Assembly: GCA_963824905.1 (NCBI GenBank)
Contig: CAWGRH010000009.1
Location: forward strand, 1 to 64,000
Direction of reading: 5' to 3'
Origin: JAJPKK01 sp963824905
Lineage (GTDB): Bacteria > Pseudomonadota > Alphaproteobacteria > Rhizobiales > Xanthobacteraceae
DNA length: 64,000 nucleotides
Shown here: piece after piece, positions 23,931-33,289 of the stretch
Position numbering within the stretch: the first letter of the stretch is position 1
How the letters are laid out: each line of letters begins with the position of its first letter
Program-made: the position numbers and the translations under genes
Notes under the pieces: model-generated
Seen by the model: the letters and a program-made list of their open reading frames with translations, nothing else
What the model was told of the DNA's origin: nothing
The model's database searches: none

Positions 23931-24058
23931 TCATCGCCCGGCTTGACCGGGCGATCCAGTAACCACCGGACTCATCGTGGGGCGAAGTCTCGGCAACATC
24001 GACAGCCCAGGGGTTACTGGATTGCCCGGTCAAGCCAGGTCGAGCCGGGCAATGACAG
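23931..24058. repeat. Dispersed inverted repeat, family D (copy 2)
   Basis: Left arm 23931-23964 is identical over its 34 bases to the left arm at 16976. The right arm (24012-24058) matches except for a short internal duplication (AAGCCAGGTCGAGCC). It separates the converging hydrolase and amidohydrolase genes. Confidence 0.8.
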
Positions 24059-24101
24059 TGCATCTTGGTGGCGCTGACGCGCATACTCCGCAGGGCGGAC
24101 A

Positions 24102-25328
24102 CTACACCCGCTGCAGCACCGGCAGCGGCCACGTGAATGTCGCGCGGCCGCGCTTGAAGCCGAACATCGGCTGGGCGAGCGCGGCGATCGCCGCGGCGGG
24201 ATCCGTGGCATCGAGCACCACGATGTCGGCGGGCGCGCCGATCGCGATGCCGTAGTCGGCGATATTCATCAGCCGCGCCGGCGCCGTGGTGACGAGGTCG
24301 AAGCAGGCCGCGAGCTCGCGCGCGGTTCCGGCGTGGGCGGCGTTGGCATAGAGGTTCGCCATCCGTACCAGCGAGCAGTCGCCGAACGGCGTGAAAGGAT
24401 TGAGCACGTTGTTGGTGGCAACCGAGCAGGTCACGCCGCGCTCGCTGAGCCGATGGGCGGGCGTCACGCCGCGCGGCGCGCTGTGGGGATGATCGCGGCC
24501 GAGCAGGAACAGGTCGGTCGCCGGCAGCACGGTGACGGCGATGCCGGTGTCGGCGAGCCGCCGCGCGGCGCCGTCGAAGTCGTCGGGCCCGAGCGCCGAG
24601 AGCTTCGTCGCATGCCCGATCGCGACCCGGCCACCGCGGCGGTATTTTTCGGTGAGGCGGGCGACCTCGTCGAGATGCATCCAGGAGGGATCGAGATCGA
24701 AGTCGAGATGAAAATCGATGTCGATGTCGAACCGCTCCGCGATTGCGAAGATGTGCGCGATCTGGCCGTGGGGATCGCTGTCGGTGTAGGGACAGCCGCC
24801 GATCAAGTCGGCGCCGCGCTCGCAGGCGGCCACGAGGAGCTCCTCGGCGCCGGGATCGTTGAGGAGCCCCTCCTGCGGGAAGACGCAGATCTGCAGGTCG
24901 ATCGCCCAGGCGTAATCCGCCTTGAGCCGGCGGATCGCGTCGAAGCCCTTGAGGCCGACGCGCGGGTCGACCTCGACATGGGTGCGCATGTGGGTCGTCC
25001 CGTGGACGATCGCCCGCTCCAGCGTCCGCCGCGCGCGGGCGTAGATGTCCTCCTCGGTGAAACCGGCCTTGGCCGCCGCGACCGAGGCGACGGCCTCCTT
25101 GACGGTCGTCTCGTCGCCGCGGCAGCGGTCCATGATGCAGGACTTGTCGAGATGGATGTGGGTGTCGACGAAGCCGGGGAAGGCGAGCCGCCCGTCGAGC
25201 GACCTCTCGCAGGCGCCAGCCGCGATTCCCGCGGCGATCTCGACAATGCGGCCGCCGGCGATGCCGACGTCGATCGGGACATCGTGCCCGGCGATCCGGG
25301 CGTCGCGCAGCACGAGGTCGAGCGGCAT
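24102..25328 (-). CDS. Cytosine deaminase-like amidohydrolase
   Basis: 408 residues. The metal-dependent amidohydrolase superfamily pattern is complete: DTHIHLDKS (two metal His), THVEVDP, a His in DFHLDFDLD, IGHATKLSA and the second-shell/metal region in TDLFLLGRDHPHSAPRGV. It closely resembles CodA-type cytosine deaminases and relatives acting on other cyclic amidines (isocytosine, pterins, creatinine). It is monocistronic and 83 bases from the divergent antitoxin gene. The exact substrate cannot be read from the sequence. Confidence 0.85.
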   Translation of the reverse strand: MPLDLVLRDARIAGHDVPIDVGIAGGRIVEIAAGIAAGACERSLDGRLAFPGFVDTHIHLDKSCIMDRCRGDETTVKEAVASVAAAKAGFTEEDIYARARRTLERAIVHGTTHMRTHVEVDPRVGLKGFDAIRRLKADYAWAIDLQICVFPQEGLLNDPGAEELLVAACERGADLIGGCPYTDSDPHGQIAHIFAIAERFDIDIDFHLDFDLDPSWMHLDEVARLTEKYRRGGRVAIGHATKLSALGPDDFDGAARRLADTGIAVTVLPATDLFLLGRDHPHSAPRGVTPAHRLSERGVTCSVATNNVLNPFTPFGDCSLVRMANLYANAAHAGTARELAACFDLVTTAPARLMNIADYGIAIGAPADIVVLDATDPAAAIAALAQPMFGFKRGRATFTWPLPVLQRV

Positions 25329-25411
25329 GGATGAAGGCCTGCTGGTTGACGACCGTCCAAAACGTTACAATCTAAGCGGAAGAGCGACTGTACGGTAGGA
25401 GAGAGCTAGGC

Positions 25412-25699
25412 GTGCCACATGGCAAACCCCACCAAGTCGATTTGACGCCGGATATTGAAAGCGCGATTCGCAGACGCGTGGACTCGGGCGCCTACCAATC
25501 GGACATCGAGGTGATTCGCGCCGGTCTGCTTGCGCTCGACCGTCACGAAGAGGATGTGAAGCGCCGCTTGGCGGCACTCGATGCGTCGATTGCCCGCGGT
25601 CTCGCCGATGCCGATGCTGGCCGGGTTCGTCCGGCAGAGGAGGTTTTTGACGAGCTGCATGAGCGCATCCGTCGGAAGGTCGAGATGCGAGGCAAATGA
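25412..25699 (+). CDS. ParD-like type II antitoxin
   Basis: 95 residues from GTG 25412; there is no in-frame ATG early enough, and AGGAGAGAG lies upstream. The N-terminal ribbon-helix-helix (VDLTPDIESAIRRRVDSGAY) followed by SDIEVIRAGLLALDRHE is typical of ParD/CopG antitoxins, with an acidic C-terminal segment that would wrap the toxin. Its last codons overlap the toxin start by 4 bases (ATGA). It is expected to bind its own promoter. Confidence 0.88.
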   Translation: MPHGKPHQVDLTPDIESAIRRRVDSGAYQSDIEVIRAGLLALDRHEEDVKRRLAALDASIARGLADADAGRVRPAEEVFDELHERIRRKVEMRGK

Positions 25700-26001
25700 A
25701 GCTCGTCATTACAGACGAGGCATCCACCGATCTTTTTGCAATCGGCGAATGGATATCTGAAGACAACCCCCGCCGAGCGCTCTCGTTTGTTGACGAGCTC
25801 AAAGTCCGGTGTGCCAGCCTGATAGGCATGCCGCGGGCTTATCCCCTTGTACCGAGACACGAAGCCAGCGGCGTGAGGCGTCTTCCCCACGGTGAATACT
25901 TGATCTTTTACCGGGTCCGAGACGATACGGTCGAGATCATCCACGTGCTGCATGGCGCGCGGGACTACGAAGCAATCCTGTTCCCAGATGGCATTGAATA
26001 A
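25696..26001 (+). CDS. ParE/RelE-family toxin
   Basis: 101 residues, ATG overlapping the antitoxin stop. The ParE-like fold is seen in MKLVITDEASTDLFAIGEWI, RRALSFVDELKVRCASL, RRLPHGEYLIFYRVRDDTVE and IIHVLHGARDYEAIL. ParE toxins poison DNA gyrase, whereas RelE relatives cut mRNA on the ribosome; the spacing and partner here favour ParE. The pair is chromosomal with no mobile-element signature around it. Confidence 0.88.
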   Translation: MKLVITDEASTDLFAIGEWISEDNPRRALSFVDELKVRCASLIGMPRAYPLVPRHEASGVRRLPHGEYLIFYRVRDDTVEIIHVLHGARDYEAILFPDGIE

Positions 26002-26162
26002 ATAGACTTGCCGGCTTATGGCGCGCGGAGTGATTTCCGGTGCCCGCGGGTGCGGCTGGAGGCAAGTCGCGGATGGCCACTTCGCGAGGGCCGGGGCTAC
26101 GGCGTCGCCCTCGGCCAGTCGCTGGAGCTGGTCTGCCCTCTCCGGAAAGCGCGGGATTGCCT

Positions 26163-26915
26163 CTACCCCTGTGAGACGGCCGGTTGCATCGACCCTACAT
26201 CCTCTCTCAGACGGTCGATCCCCTTCACGACCGGGAAGTCGCGACCAACGACCGCGTCGAGACGAATCCAGCTTGGAAATACCCTGGCTAAAGCGCGGTC
26301 ACCTTCGATCTTCACCGTTGTCCCCTCCAGATCGCGCCACCGGGCGTGGCCGAGATAGACCCTGATCAAATCGGCGATCTTTCCGCTGACAATGAGATCG
26401 ACTTCGAAGCCGGGGTCTTTCGCGCATACATCCGCGCCGGACTTCTCGAGAATCAGCCAAAGCGTGCGGAACTTCATATGATTGGCCGGTACGCCCGAAA
26501 ATTCAAAACGAACGACCACCCGATGGTCCGGTAGTGCGTCCAATCTTGCACGCTTTCGAAAAGCCCATACCAGGTAGCTCGGGTCGAGATCGGTCGACTT
26601 TACATCGCGCGCATGAATAAGTCCCCAGTGTCCGAGCTCGCTCACGACAGCGCGAAAGGCATTACCGGCCGGCGTGAGCCAGTATCCGTAGCCCGGTCCG
26701 CAATCGCGCTTGCGCCGCTCGACAATTCCGTGATGTTCCAAATCGCGCAGACGCGCCACCAACACCGCGCGCGAAATCAGCGGGACACCGCGGTGAATAT
26801 CATTGAACGAGTGAACGTCGGCCATCAGCTCGCGAAGGATTAGTGGCGTCCAGCGCGTCGCCAGGATTTCCGACGCTTTTGCGATAGGGCAAAACTGATC
26901 ATAGCCACTCAGCAT
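26163..26915 (-). CDS. HxlR-family transcriptional regulator with C-terminal sensor-like domain
   Basis: 250 residues from ATG 26915 (MLSGYDQFCPIAKASEILAT); a GTG five codons earlier is possible. The N-terminal winged helix-turn-helix is classical HxlR, with the early Cys (QFCPIAK) often used for redox or ligand sensing. Residues about 120-250 form an extra domain, possibly SCP2-like. The gene is divergent from the haloperoxidase-like gene, 160 bases away, which is a likely target. Confidence 0.85.
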   Translation of the reverse strand: MLSGYDQFCPIAKASEILATRWTPLILRELMADVHSFNDIHRGVPLISRAVLVARLRDLEHHGIVERRKRDCGPGYGYWLTPAGNAFRAVVSELGHWGLIHARDVKSTDLDPSYLVWAFRKRARLDALPDHRVVVRFEFSGVPANHMKFRTLWLILEKSGADVCAKDPGFEVDLIVSGKIADLIRVYLGHARWRDLEGTTVKIEGDRALARVFPSWIRLDAVVGRDFPVVKGIDRLREDVGSMQPAVSQG

Positions 26916-27075
26916 ACCGCAATGAACCACGTCTGCCTGCTGCCGGCCAGTTCGAAAAACAGACTTGCTGTGCCCGGTAATCCACGTTTTGTAATCAGGC
27001 CGAAACGGGCGACGGATGAGCAGCCGAACAGCTCACCGCATCGTGCCAATGGCGGGCCAAATGTGGAGATGTTCC

Positions 27076-28311
27076 ATGGGACTTAGCACCGGCAAATGGT
27101 TGGCTGCGGTCGCGATCTTCGGCTTGACCCCTCCCGCATCCGCGGATGTCATCGCCGACTGGAACGAGAACGCGGTAAGCTACGGCATCCTCCACAACAT
27201 GGGACCGCCGCCGGCGGAGCGGGTTGTCGCCATGACGCAGCTGGCGATGTTCGATGCGCTCAATTCAATCGAACACAAGTACCGGCCTTATCTGGTCCAG
27301 CTTCCGGCCACGTCAAGCGCCTCGAAAGAAGCCGCGGCGGCGGCGGCCGCTGGTACCGTGCTCGCCGGCATTAATCCGCAGACGCGCGTCTCGATGAACT
27401 CCTTGCTGGAGTCCTATCTCGCCGCCATTCCCGATAGCCCCGCGAAGGCCGAGGGAATCAAACTTGGCGAAGCGGTCGCGGACAGGATTCTGAAAGAGCG
27501 CGCGAACGATGGCGCCGCGGAACCGGACACCTATCGGCCCCGGACCACGGCCGGCGTATATGTACCAACTGCTCCCACAGCGGCGCCGCAGTGGCCGAGG
27601 GTCAAGCCTTTCGCCTTGACCAGTGCGTCGCAGTTCCGCCCCGCTCCGCCGATCGCGCTCGACAGTGTGGCGTGGGCCGCCGACTACAATGAGATCAAGG
27701 AACTTGGCGGACGCGCGAGCGCCAAGCGCTCCGCACAGCAGACCGAGGACGCACGCTTTTGGCTGGTGGTCGACGGCAGGGGCTACTATCCGGTCATCCG
27801 CACGGTGGCGGAGGCGAGGAAACTCAGCCTTGTCGACAGTGCGCGCCTGTTCGCGCTTGCGGCGGTTGCGAGAGAGGATGCGCTGATCGCGGTGTTTGAT
27901 GCCAAGTACCACTATGAATTCTGGCGTCCGGTCACCGCCATCCGCAACGGCGATATCGACAACAATTCGGCCACCGAACGCGATCCTGCCTGGGCGCCGA
28001 TCGACGCTACGCCGATGCATCCGGAATACCCGTGTGCTCACTGCATCTCCAGTGCCAGCCTCGTTGGCGTGATGGAAGTCGTGTTCGGCACGGCTGAGAT
28101 GCCGGAGGTTTCGATCGCAAGCCCGACGGCGCCTGGCGTCGTTCACCACTGGACCAACATTCGCGCCTTCTCCGACGAGGTCTCCGAGGCACGCATTTGG
28201 GCCGGCTTCCACTATCGGTCTTCCACCAAGATCGGACAGGAGATGGGCCACAAGATCGGCGAGTATGTAGCGAAGAACCTCATGCAGCCCGTCGCAGTGG
28301 TGGCTCGCTGA
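27076..28311 (+). CDS. Exported vanadium-dependent haloperoxidase / PAP2-superfamily protein
   Basis: 411 residues from ATG 27076 (GGAG upstream), with a signal peptide ending near PASA. The vanadate/phosphate-binding signature is recognisable: K-x6-RP in KYHYEFWRPVTAIRNGD; HPEYPCAHC in the place of the usual PSGH; and ARIWAGFHYRSS in the place of SRxxxGxHxxxD. The key lysine, arginines and both histidines are present. Whether it is a peroxidase or an acid phosphatase cannot be decided. It is divergent from an HxlR regulator. Confidence 0.85.
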   Translation: MGLSTGKWLAAVAIFGLTPPASADVIADWNENAVSYGILHNMGPPPAERVVAMTQLAMFDALNSIEHKYRPYLVQLPATSSASKEAAAAAAAGTVLAGINPQTRVSMNSLLESYLAAIPDSPAKAEGIKLGEAVADRILKERANDGAAEPDTYRPRTTAGVYVPTAPTAAPQWPRVKPFALTSASQFRPAPPIALDSVAWAADYNEIKELGGRASAKRSAQQTEDARFWLVVDGRGYYPVIRTVAEARKLSLVDSARLFALAAVAREDALIAVFDAKYHYEFWRPVTAIRNGDIDNNSATERDPAWAPIDATPMHPEYPCAHCISSASLVGVMEVVFGTAEMPEVSIASPTAPGVVHHWTNIRAFSDEVSEARIWAGFHYRSSTKIGQEMGHKIGEYVAKNLMQPVAVVAR

Positions 28312-28553
28312 ATGATTGGGGCAACCGGGGCTCCCCGTTGATTGGCAGCTTCGCCCCGGCCTGTGACTATTGTTGCATGGAAACGCCGAACGTTGATCCC
28401 GTTGATCGAACGTTTGCTCACATGCGCTTGCGAGGTTCGCGACTGACAAGGCCGCATAAAGCCGGGCATAAAGGCGCGCCCGCGGTCCCTGCCCATAATT
28501 GGCATACCCGCCCAGAACGACATTCGTGCCTGGCGAAAACTTGGGGAACAGGC

Positions 28554-28718
28554 ATGAACACGTACGTTCACGCAGCTCAGCGAACACCAGACACAGCGAA
28601 CCTCCACGACGGAGAGGTCGTATGCTTATGGTCGATGTTTGGGCTGGTGCTTACAGGCTTGGCTCACATGTTCGGGTTCGGAATCGAAATCGGACAAGCC
28701 CTGATCAACGCTGGATAG
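28554..28718 (+). CDS. Possible small membrane protein (54 aa)
   Basis: ATG 28554 has GGGGAAC upstream. The product has one hydrophobic segment (WSMFGLVLTGLAHMFGFGI) after a polar N-terminus. There is no known domain. It sits alone in a 465-base gap between the haloperoxidase-like gene and the end of the flavoprotein gene; the rest of the gap shows nothing clear. Confidence 0.45.
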   Translation: MNTYVHAAQRTPDTANLHDGEVVCLWSMFGLVLTGLAHMFGFGIEIGQALINAG

Positions 28719-28776
28719 TGCGGACATTCGTCCGGCCGTTCCATTCTGATTGACGCTCAGCGCGGCAGAGCAACTC

Positions 28777-30411
28777 TCAATACACGTCGGCCTGATAGCG
28801 CCCGCGCTTCTTGAGGTCGGTGACGAAGGCGATGGCCTCGCTCGCGCTCTTGCGGCCGTGCTCGACGACGATGTCGACCATGGCGCGCTCGACGTCCTGG
28901 CCCATGCGCACCGCGCCGCAGACGTAGAAGTGCGCGCCGTCGGAAAGCCACTGCCAGAGATCGCCCCCGACCTGGCGCATGCGGTCCTGGATGTAGAACT
29001 TCTCCTTGTCGTCGCGCGACCACGCGAGCGAGAGCCTGGTGAGCACGCCTGCCGCCCGCATGCCGGCGAGCTCCTCCTCGTAGAAGAAATCGCTGTCGCG
29101 ACGCTGGTGGCCGAAGAACAGCCAGTTGCGGCCGGTCGCCTTGGTCGCCATGCGGTCGCAGAGGAAGGCGCGGAACGGCGCGATGCCGGTGCCGGGCCCG
29201 ACCATGATGATCGGCACGGTGGGATCGGCCGGCAGGCCGAAATTGTGCGCCTTCTGCACGTACACCTTCACCGTCTCGCCGGGCTTCACGCGCTCGGCGA
29301 GGAAGGTCGAGGCGACGCCCAGCCGTTGGCGCTTGGCGATCTCGTAGCGCACGGTGTCGACGGTGAGCGATATCCGCCCCGGATGCGCCTTGAACGAAGA
29401 CGAGATCGAGTAGAGCCGCGGCTGCAGGGGGTCGAGCGCCTCGACGAAAGCCTCGGGGTCCGGACGAACGCCCTTGAATTTCTCGATCGCCGCGAGCACG
29501 TCGATGGTCGCGGCGTCGCCGTCCGGGTCTTCGCCGGAGCCGAGCGCCTTCGCCTTCTGGCGCCGCTCGCCGCCGGTCACGTAGGAGTAGAGCTGGAACA
29601 GCATGTCCGGCGCGGGGCTGAGCGATACGCCATCGGTAAGCACCTCGCGCAGCGTGCGCCCGCCGATCGGGAAATCGGCCGGCGCGCCGAGCGCCTTGAG
29701 GACGGCGTCGACCAGGCCGGGATCGTTCACCGGCATGATGCCGAAGCTGTCGCCGACGACGTAGTCGATGCCGGACCGGGAAAGATCGAACTCGACGTGC
29801 CAGGTCTCCTTCAGCGAGCCCGGCTTGTTCAGACGCGTGCGCGAGATGACGGTGGCGTCGACCGGATGCTCGCGCGAGCGCCCCGGCGCTGCCGCCGGCG
29901 CAGGAGCCGCGGGGGCTTCAGCTGCGGGGGAGGGCGCGGCGGCAGCTGGCGTCGCAGCACCGGGCGCTCCGATCTCGTCAAAGAGCTTCTTGAGCATGCG
30001 CGAGGTGTCTTTGCCTCCGGGCACGCACAGGTTCAGTCGCTCTTCCTTTTTCTGGAAGATGGAGAGCGAATAGTCCTCGCAGCTCGAGCCGCACTGGCCG
30101 CAGTCCTGCTGCGCCATCGCCGCCATCATGCGGCGGGGCACTGGCTTTCCTTCCGCGAGCTTCATGCGATCCGCAATCGACATGGCCGGATCGTGCCAGG
30201 GCGCGCCGTCGTCGGCCGTGGCCGCCGCAACGTCGGGTGCACCGAACAGGCCGGGGATGAGCCCGGCCGTCTCCTCCGGCGTCAACGGCTTTGCCGGCGC
30301 ATCGAGCTGCAGGAGGCCGGCGAAGAAGCCGTTGAGCCAGGTGCGCTGCTCCGGCGTGAACGGGGCCGACTTCGGGAGTATCTCGAGGATCGGCGGCCGC
30401 GGTGCGTTCAT
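28777..30411 (-). CDS. Sulfite reductase flavoprotein-like FAD/NADPH oxidoreductase without a flavodoxin domain
   Basis: 544 residues. The C-terminal two thirds is a CysJ-type FAD- and NADPH-binding module (RLYSISSS for FAD, GPGTGIAPFRAFL for nucleotide, and the ending RYQADVY). In place of the FMN-binding flavodoxin domain, the N-terminal part holds a cysteine-rich motif (DCGQCGSSCEDYS, then LCVPGGKDT) that could bind an Fe-S cluster, and an Ala/Pro-rich linker. It would pass electrons from NADPH to the siroheme reductase encoded immediately upstream; the two genes overlap by 4 bases. Confidence 0.85.
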   Translation of the reverse strand: MNAPRPPILEILPKSAPFTPEQRTWLNGFFAGLLQLDAPAKPLTPEETAGLIPGLFGAPDVAAATADDGAPWHDPAMSIADRMKLAEGKPVPRRMMAAMAQQDCGQCGSSCEDYSLSIFQKKEERLNLCVPGGKDTSRMLKKLFDEIGAPGAATPAAAAPSPAAEAPAAPAPAAAPGRSREHPVDATVISRTRLNKPGSLKETWHVEFDLSRSGIDYVVGDSFGIMPVNDPGLVDAVLKALGAPADFPIGGRTLREVLTDGVSLSPAPDMLFQLYSYVTGGERRQKAKALGSGEDPDGDAATIDVLAAIEKFKGVRPDPEAFVEALDPLQPRLYSISSSFKAHPGRISLTVDTVRYEIAKRQRLGVASTFLAERVKPGETVKVYVQKAHNFGLPADPTVPIIMVGPGTGIAPFRAFLCDRMATKATGRNWLFFGHQRRDSDFFYEEELAGMRAAGVLTRLSLAWSRDDKEKFYIQDRMRQVGGDLWQWLSDGAHFYVCGAVRMGQDVERAMVDIVVEHGRKSASEAIAFVTDLKKRGRYQADVY

Positions 30412-32190
30412 TCGGCCGCTCCTTCATCGCACATCGCCTTGAGCGCCTCGAGGTCATGGCGCTTAGAGAACGCGAGGAAGCTTTCCTGCGGCGAGGCGCG
30501 GTGGGTCATGTAGGCCTTGAGCAGGCCCTCGACCCGGCGCGGCGCGTCCTGCGCCTTCACATCACGATAGATGTCGCGGCCGAGTGCGGCGTCGGGGCCG
30601 AAGCCGCCACCGACCAGGATGTGGTAGCCCTCGATCGGATCGCCGTCCTCGGTCTCCTGCACCTTGCAGGCGAGCAGCCCGATCTCGCTGATGAAATGCT
30701 GTGCGCAGGAGTGATGGCACCCCGTGAGGTGGATATTGACCGGTGTGTCGACCTGGACCCGGGCCTCGCACCACGCGGCGATCTCCTCGGCATGGCGCTT
30801 GGTGTCGGACGCGGCGAACTTGCAGCCGATATTGCCGGTGCAGGCGACGAGGCCGGAGCGGATCGCGTTCGCTTTGGTGCCGAGACCGAGCGCTGCGATC
30901 GCCGCTTCCGCGTCGGCGACCTTGCCGTCGGGCACGCCCGAGATCAGAAAATTCTGCCACACCGTGAGGCGGATATCGCCGTCGCCGAAATCGCGCGCCA
31001 CCGCGGCAAGCCCCCGCATCTGGTCGCTCGACAACCGCCCGACAGGCAGCGCGACGCCGATCCAGCTGAGCCCCGCCTGTTTCTGCGCGTGCACGCCGAT
31101 ATGGGCGAAGCGGTCGAAGGCCGGGCGCGGCGCTATCGCCTCGTTCGGCACGTGGACGAGTTTGCGTCCGAGCTTCTCCTCGACGAGGCCCATGAATTTC
31201 TCGACCCCGAAGGCATCGAGCACGTATTTGAGCCGCGCCTTGGTGCGGTTGGTGCGGTCGCCGTGATCGATGAACACCCGCACGATGGCGTCGGCGATGG
31301 CCGTGGCCTCGGCCGGCTTGCAGATGACGCCGGTCTCGCGGGCGAAATCCTTGTGGCCGGTGATGCCGCCGACGGCGACACGGAACCACACGCCGGGCTC
31401 GACACCAGAGCCGTCCTTCACCTCGACGGCGGAGAACCCGATGTCGTTCGTATCCTCCAGCACCGGGATCACGCCGGCGCCGTCGAACCCGACGTTGAAC
31501 TTGCGCGGGATGCCGTAGAGCGTGCGGTCGTTGAGGATGTGGAAGTGCCACTCGCGTGCGTAAGGCCTCGTGTCGAGCAATTCCTGCGGATCGATGCCCG
31601 CGGTCGGCGTGCCGGTGACGTTGCGGATGTTGTCGGCGCCGGAGCCGCGCGAGCACAGGCCGAGGTCCTGGATGCCCTCGACCATGTGGACCGCGTTCTT
31701 CGGCTCGATCTCGCGCATCTGCAGGTTGGCGCGGGTGGTGACGTGGGCGTAGCCGCCCGCGTAGGCATCTGCGAGATCGCCGAGGCCAGCGAACTGCCAG
31801 TGCGTGAGGATGCCGTTCGGAATGCGCAGCCGGCACATATAGGTCGGCTGCGTCGGCGCGCAGTAGAACAGGCCGTAGAAGCGCCAGCGGAAATTATCGT
31901 CGGGCTTGGGCGGCTCGTTGCCGGCCGCCTGGGCTTTCAGCTTCTCGTAGCCGTCGAAGGGATGCAGCTCGCGCTTGAACTTCTCCTGGTCGGAGAGCTT
32001 GCCGCCGCCCTTGACGATGCGGTCCTGGGCGGCGATGTGCGGTGCGTCGGGGCCGGCGACGACAGGCGTCGCTGGCGCTGCGGCGGGGGCGCGCAGGCCG
32101 TGGAAACCCGCCCGCCGACTTGGCGATCTGCAGGCCGGCCACGAATCCTTCGAGATACCGCTTCTGTTCGGGTTCGAAATCACCGGCCAT
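30408..32190 (-). CDS. Siroheme nitrite/sulfite reductase (N-terminal frameshift)
   Basis: The expected start is ATG 32190 (MAGDFEPEQKRYLEGFVAGL); the frame then breaks and the rest (HGLRAPAAAP onward) is in another frame. Removing one of the two G at 32102/32103 joins them into 593 residues. Duplicated reductase repeats are visible, with the cluster/siroheme cysteines in CTGNIGCKFA and TGCHHSC. Such enzymes reduce nitrite to ammonia or sulfite to sulfide. The upstream formate/nitrite-type channel and downstream flavoprotein favour an assimilatory nitrite role, but sulfite is possible. Confidence 0.87.
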
Positions 32191-32229
32191 GGCGTCCTCG
32201 AAACAGCGGGGTCGCGCAGTCGTGCAAGA

Positions 32230-33066
32230 TCACTCGGCCGGAACCCCTGATGCGGAGGGAACGAGCACCGGCGCCGGCGCCGGCTTCGGCCGATAGGTCA
32301 TGTAGATCGCGAGGCCGGTGAAGAAGAAGCCGCCGACGAAATTGCCGAGCGTCACCGGAATCTGATTCCACAACCACCACTGCGCCACCGTCACCTTGGC
32401 GCCCATCATCATGCCGGTCGGGATGATGAACATGTTGACCACCGAGTGTTCGAAGCCCTGCGCGAAGAAGATCAGGATCGGCATCCAGGCGGTCGCGATC
32501 TTGCCGATGGTCGAGGTCGTGCTCATGGCGAGCACCACGGCGAGGCAGACCATCCAGTTGCACAGCATCGCCTTGACGAACACCGTGACCATGCCGGCGA
32601 AGCCGAACGCCGCATAGCCCGTGGTCTTCGCTTCGGCGGCGGCGATCAGGCGTGCGGCGACACCGGCCGGCTCGATCGCTCCCATGTCGGTGAGCGCGAT
32701 CGCGAGCAGCGCGCCGTACGCGATGCTGCCGATGAGGTTGCCGAGGAACACCCATGCCCAGTTGGTCAGCACCTCGGATGCGCTCGCCTCGCCGTTGATC
32801 CATGGCAGCGGCAGCAGCGCGAAGCTGCCGGTGATCAGCTCGAGGCCGAGCAGCACGATCATCACGAGGCCGACCGGGAAGATCAGCGCGCCGACCAGCG
32901 GCTGGCCGGTGGTGAAGGCGGCGTTGAAGGCGAGGCTCGTCGCGACGCCGAGGATGGCGCCCGACAGCACGCCCCTGATCAGGAGATCGGGAATCGACAA
33001 GGCGAGCTTCCGACTGCCGGTTTCCGCCATGGCCTTCGCAACGTCTGCCGGTTTCACGTAATCCAT
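32230..33066 (-). CDS. Formate/nitrite transporter (FNT) family channel
   Basis: 278 residues from ATG 33066 (MDYVKPADVAKAMAETGSRK); the longer frame adds an atypical cysteine-rich extension. Six membrane segments are visible, including GVATSLAFNAAFTTG, GSFALLPLPW, GNLIGSIAYGALLAIAL, AMLCNWMVCLAVVLAMS and FEHSVVNMF, with the pore residues typical of FocA/NirC. The siroheme reductase follows after 39 bases, so nitrite is a reasonable substrate. First gene of a three-gene operon. Confidence 0.9.
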   Translation of the reverse strand: MDYVKPADVAKAMAETGSRKLALSIPDLLIRGVLSGAILGVATSLAFNAAFTTGQPLVGALIFPVGLVMIVLLGLELITGSFALLPLPWINGEASASEVLTNWAWVFLGNLIGSIAYGALLAIALTDMGAIEPAGVAARLIAAAEAKTTGYAAFGFAGMVTVFVKAMLCNWMVCLAVVLAMSTTSTIGKIATAWMPILIFFAQGFEHSVVNMFIIPTGMMMGAKVTVAQWWLWNQIPVTLGNFVGGFFFTGLAIYMTYRPKPAPAPVLVPSASGVPAE

Positions 33067-33289
33067 CGGTAGCCTCGCTTTGTGGATGCGGCGCACGGCG
33101 CACGCGAGCGCGGACGTTTCGCTCCGCGCGGCACGCTGCAACGTCAGGTGCACCGCAGCAAAAGCTGTGCCAGTGAGGAAAAAAGCTTGTGGGGACGGTG
33201 GCTTCGCAGTTCTTCCGCACCGAGGAAGTCCGCAAATCGGGCAGATGCCCGGCAATTATGCATTTGTCGAAATACGCGCCGGTGCGTCG

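Noticed and set aside
25412..26001. ParDE pair as part of a plasmid or phage remnant
   Set aside because: No plasmid, phage or transposase genes flank it; chromosomal pairs of this type are common.
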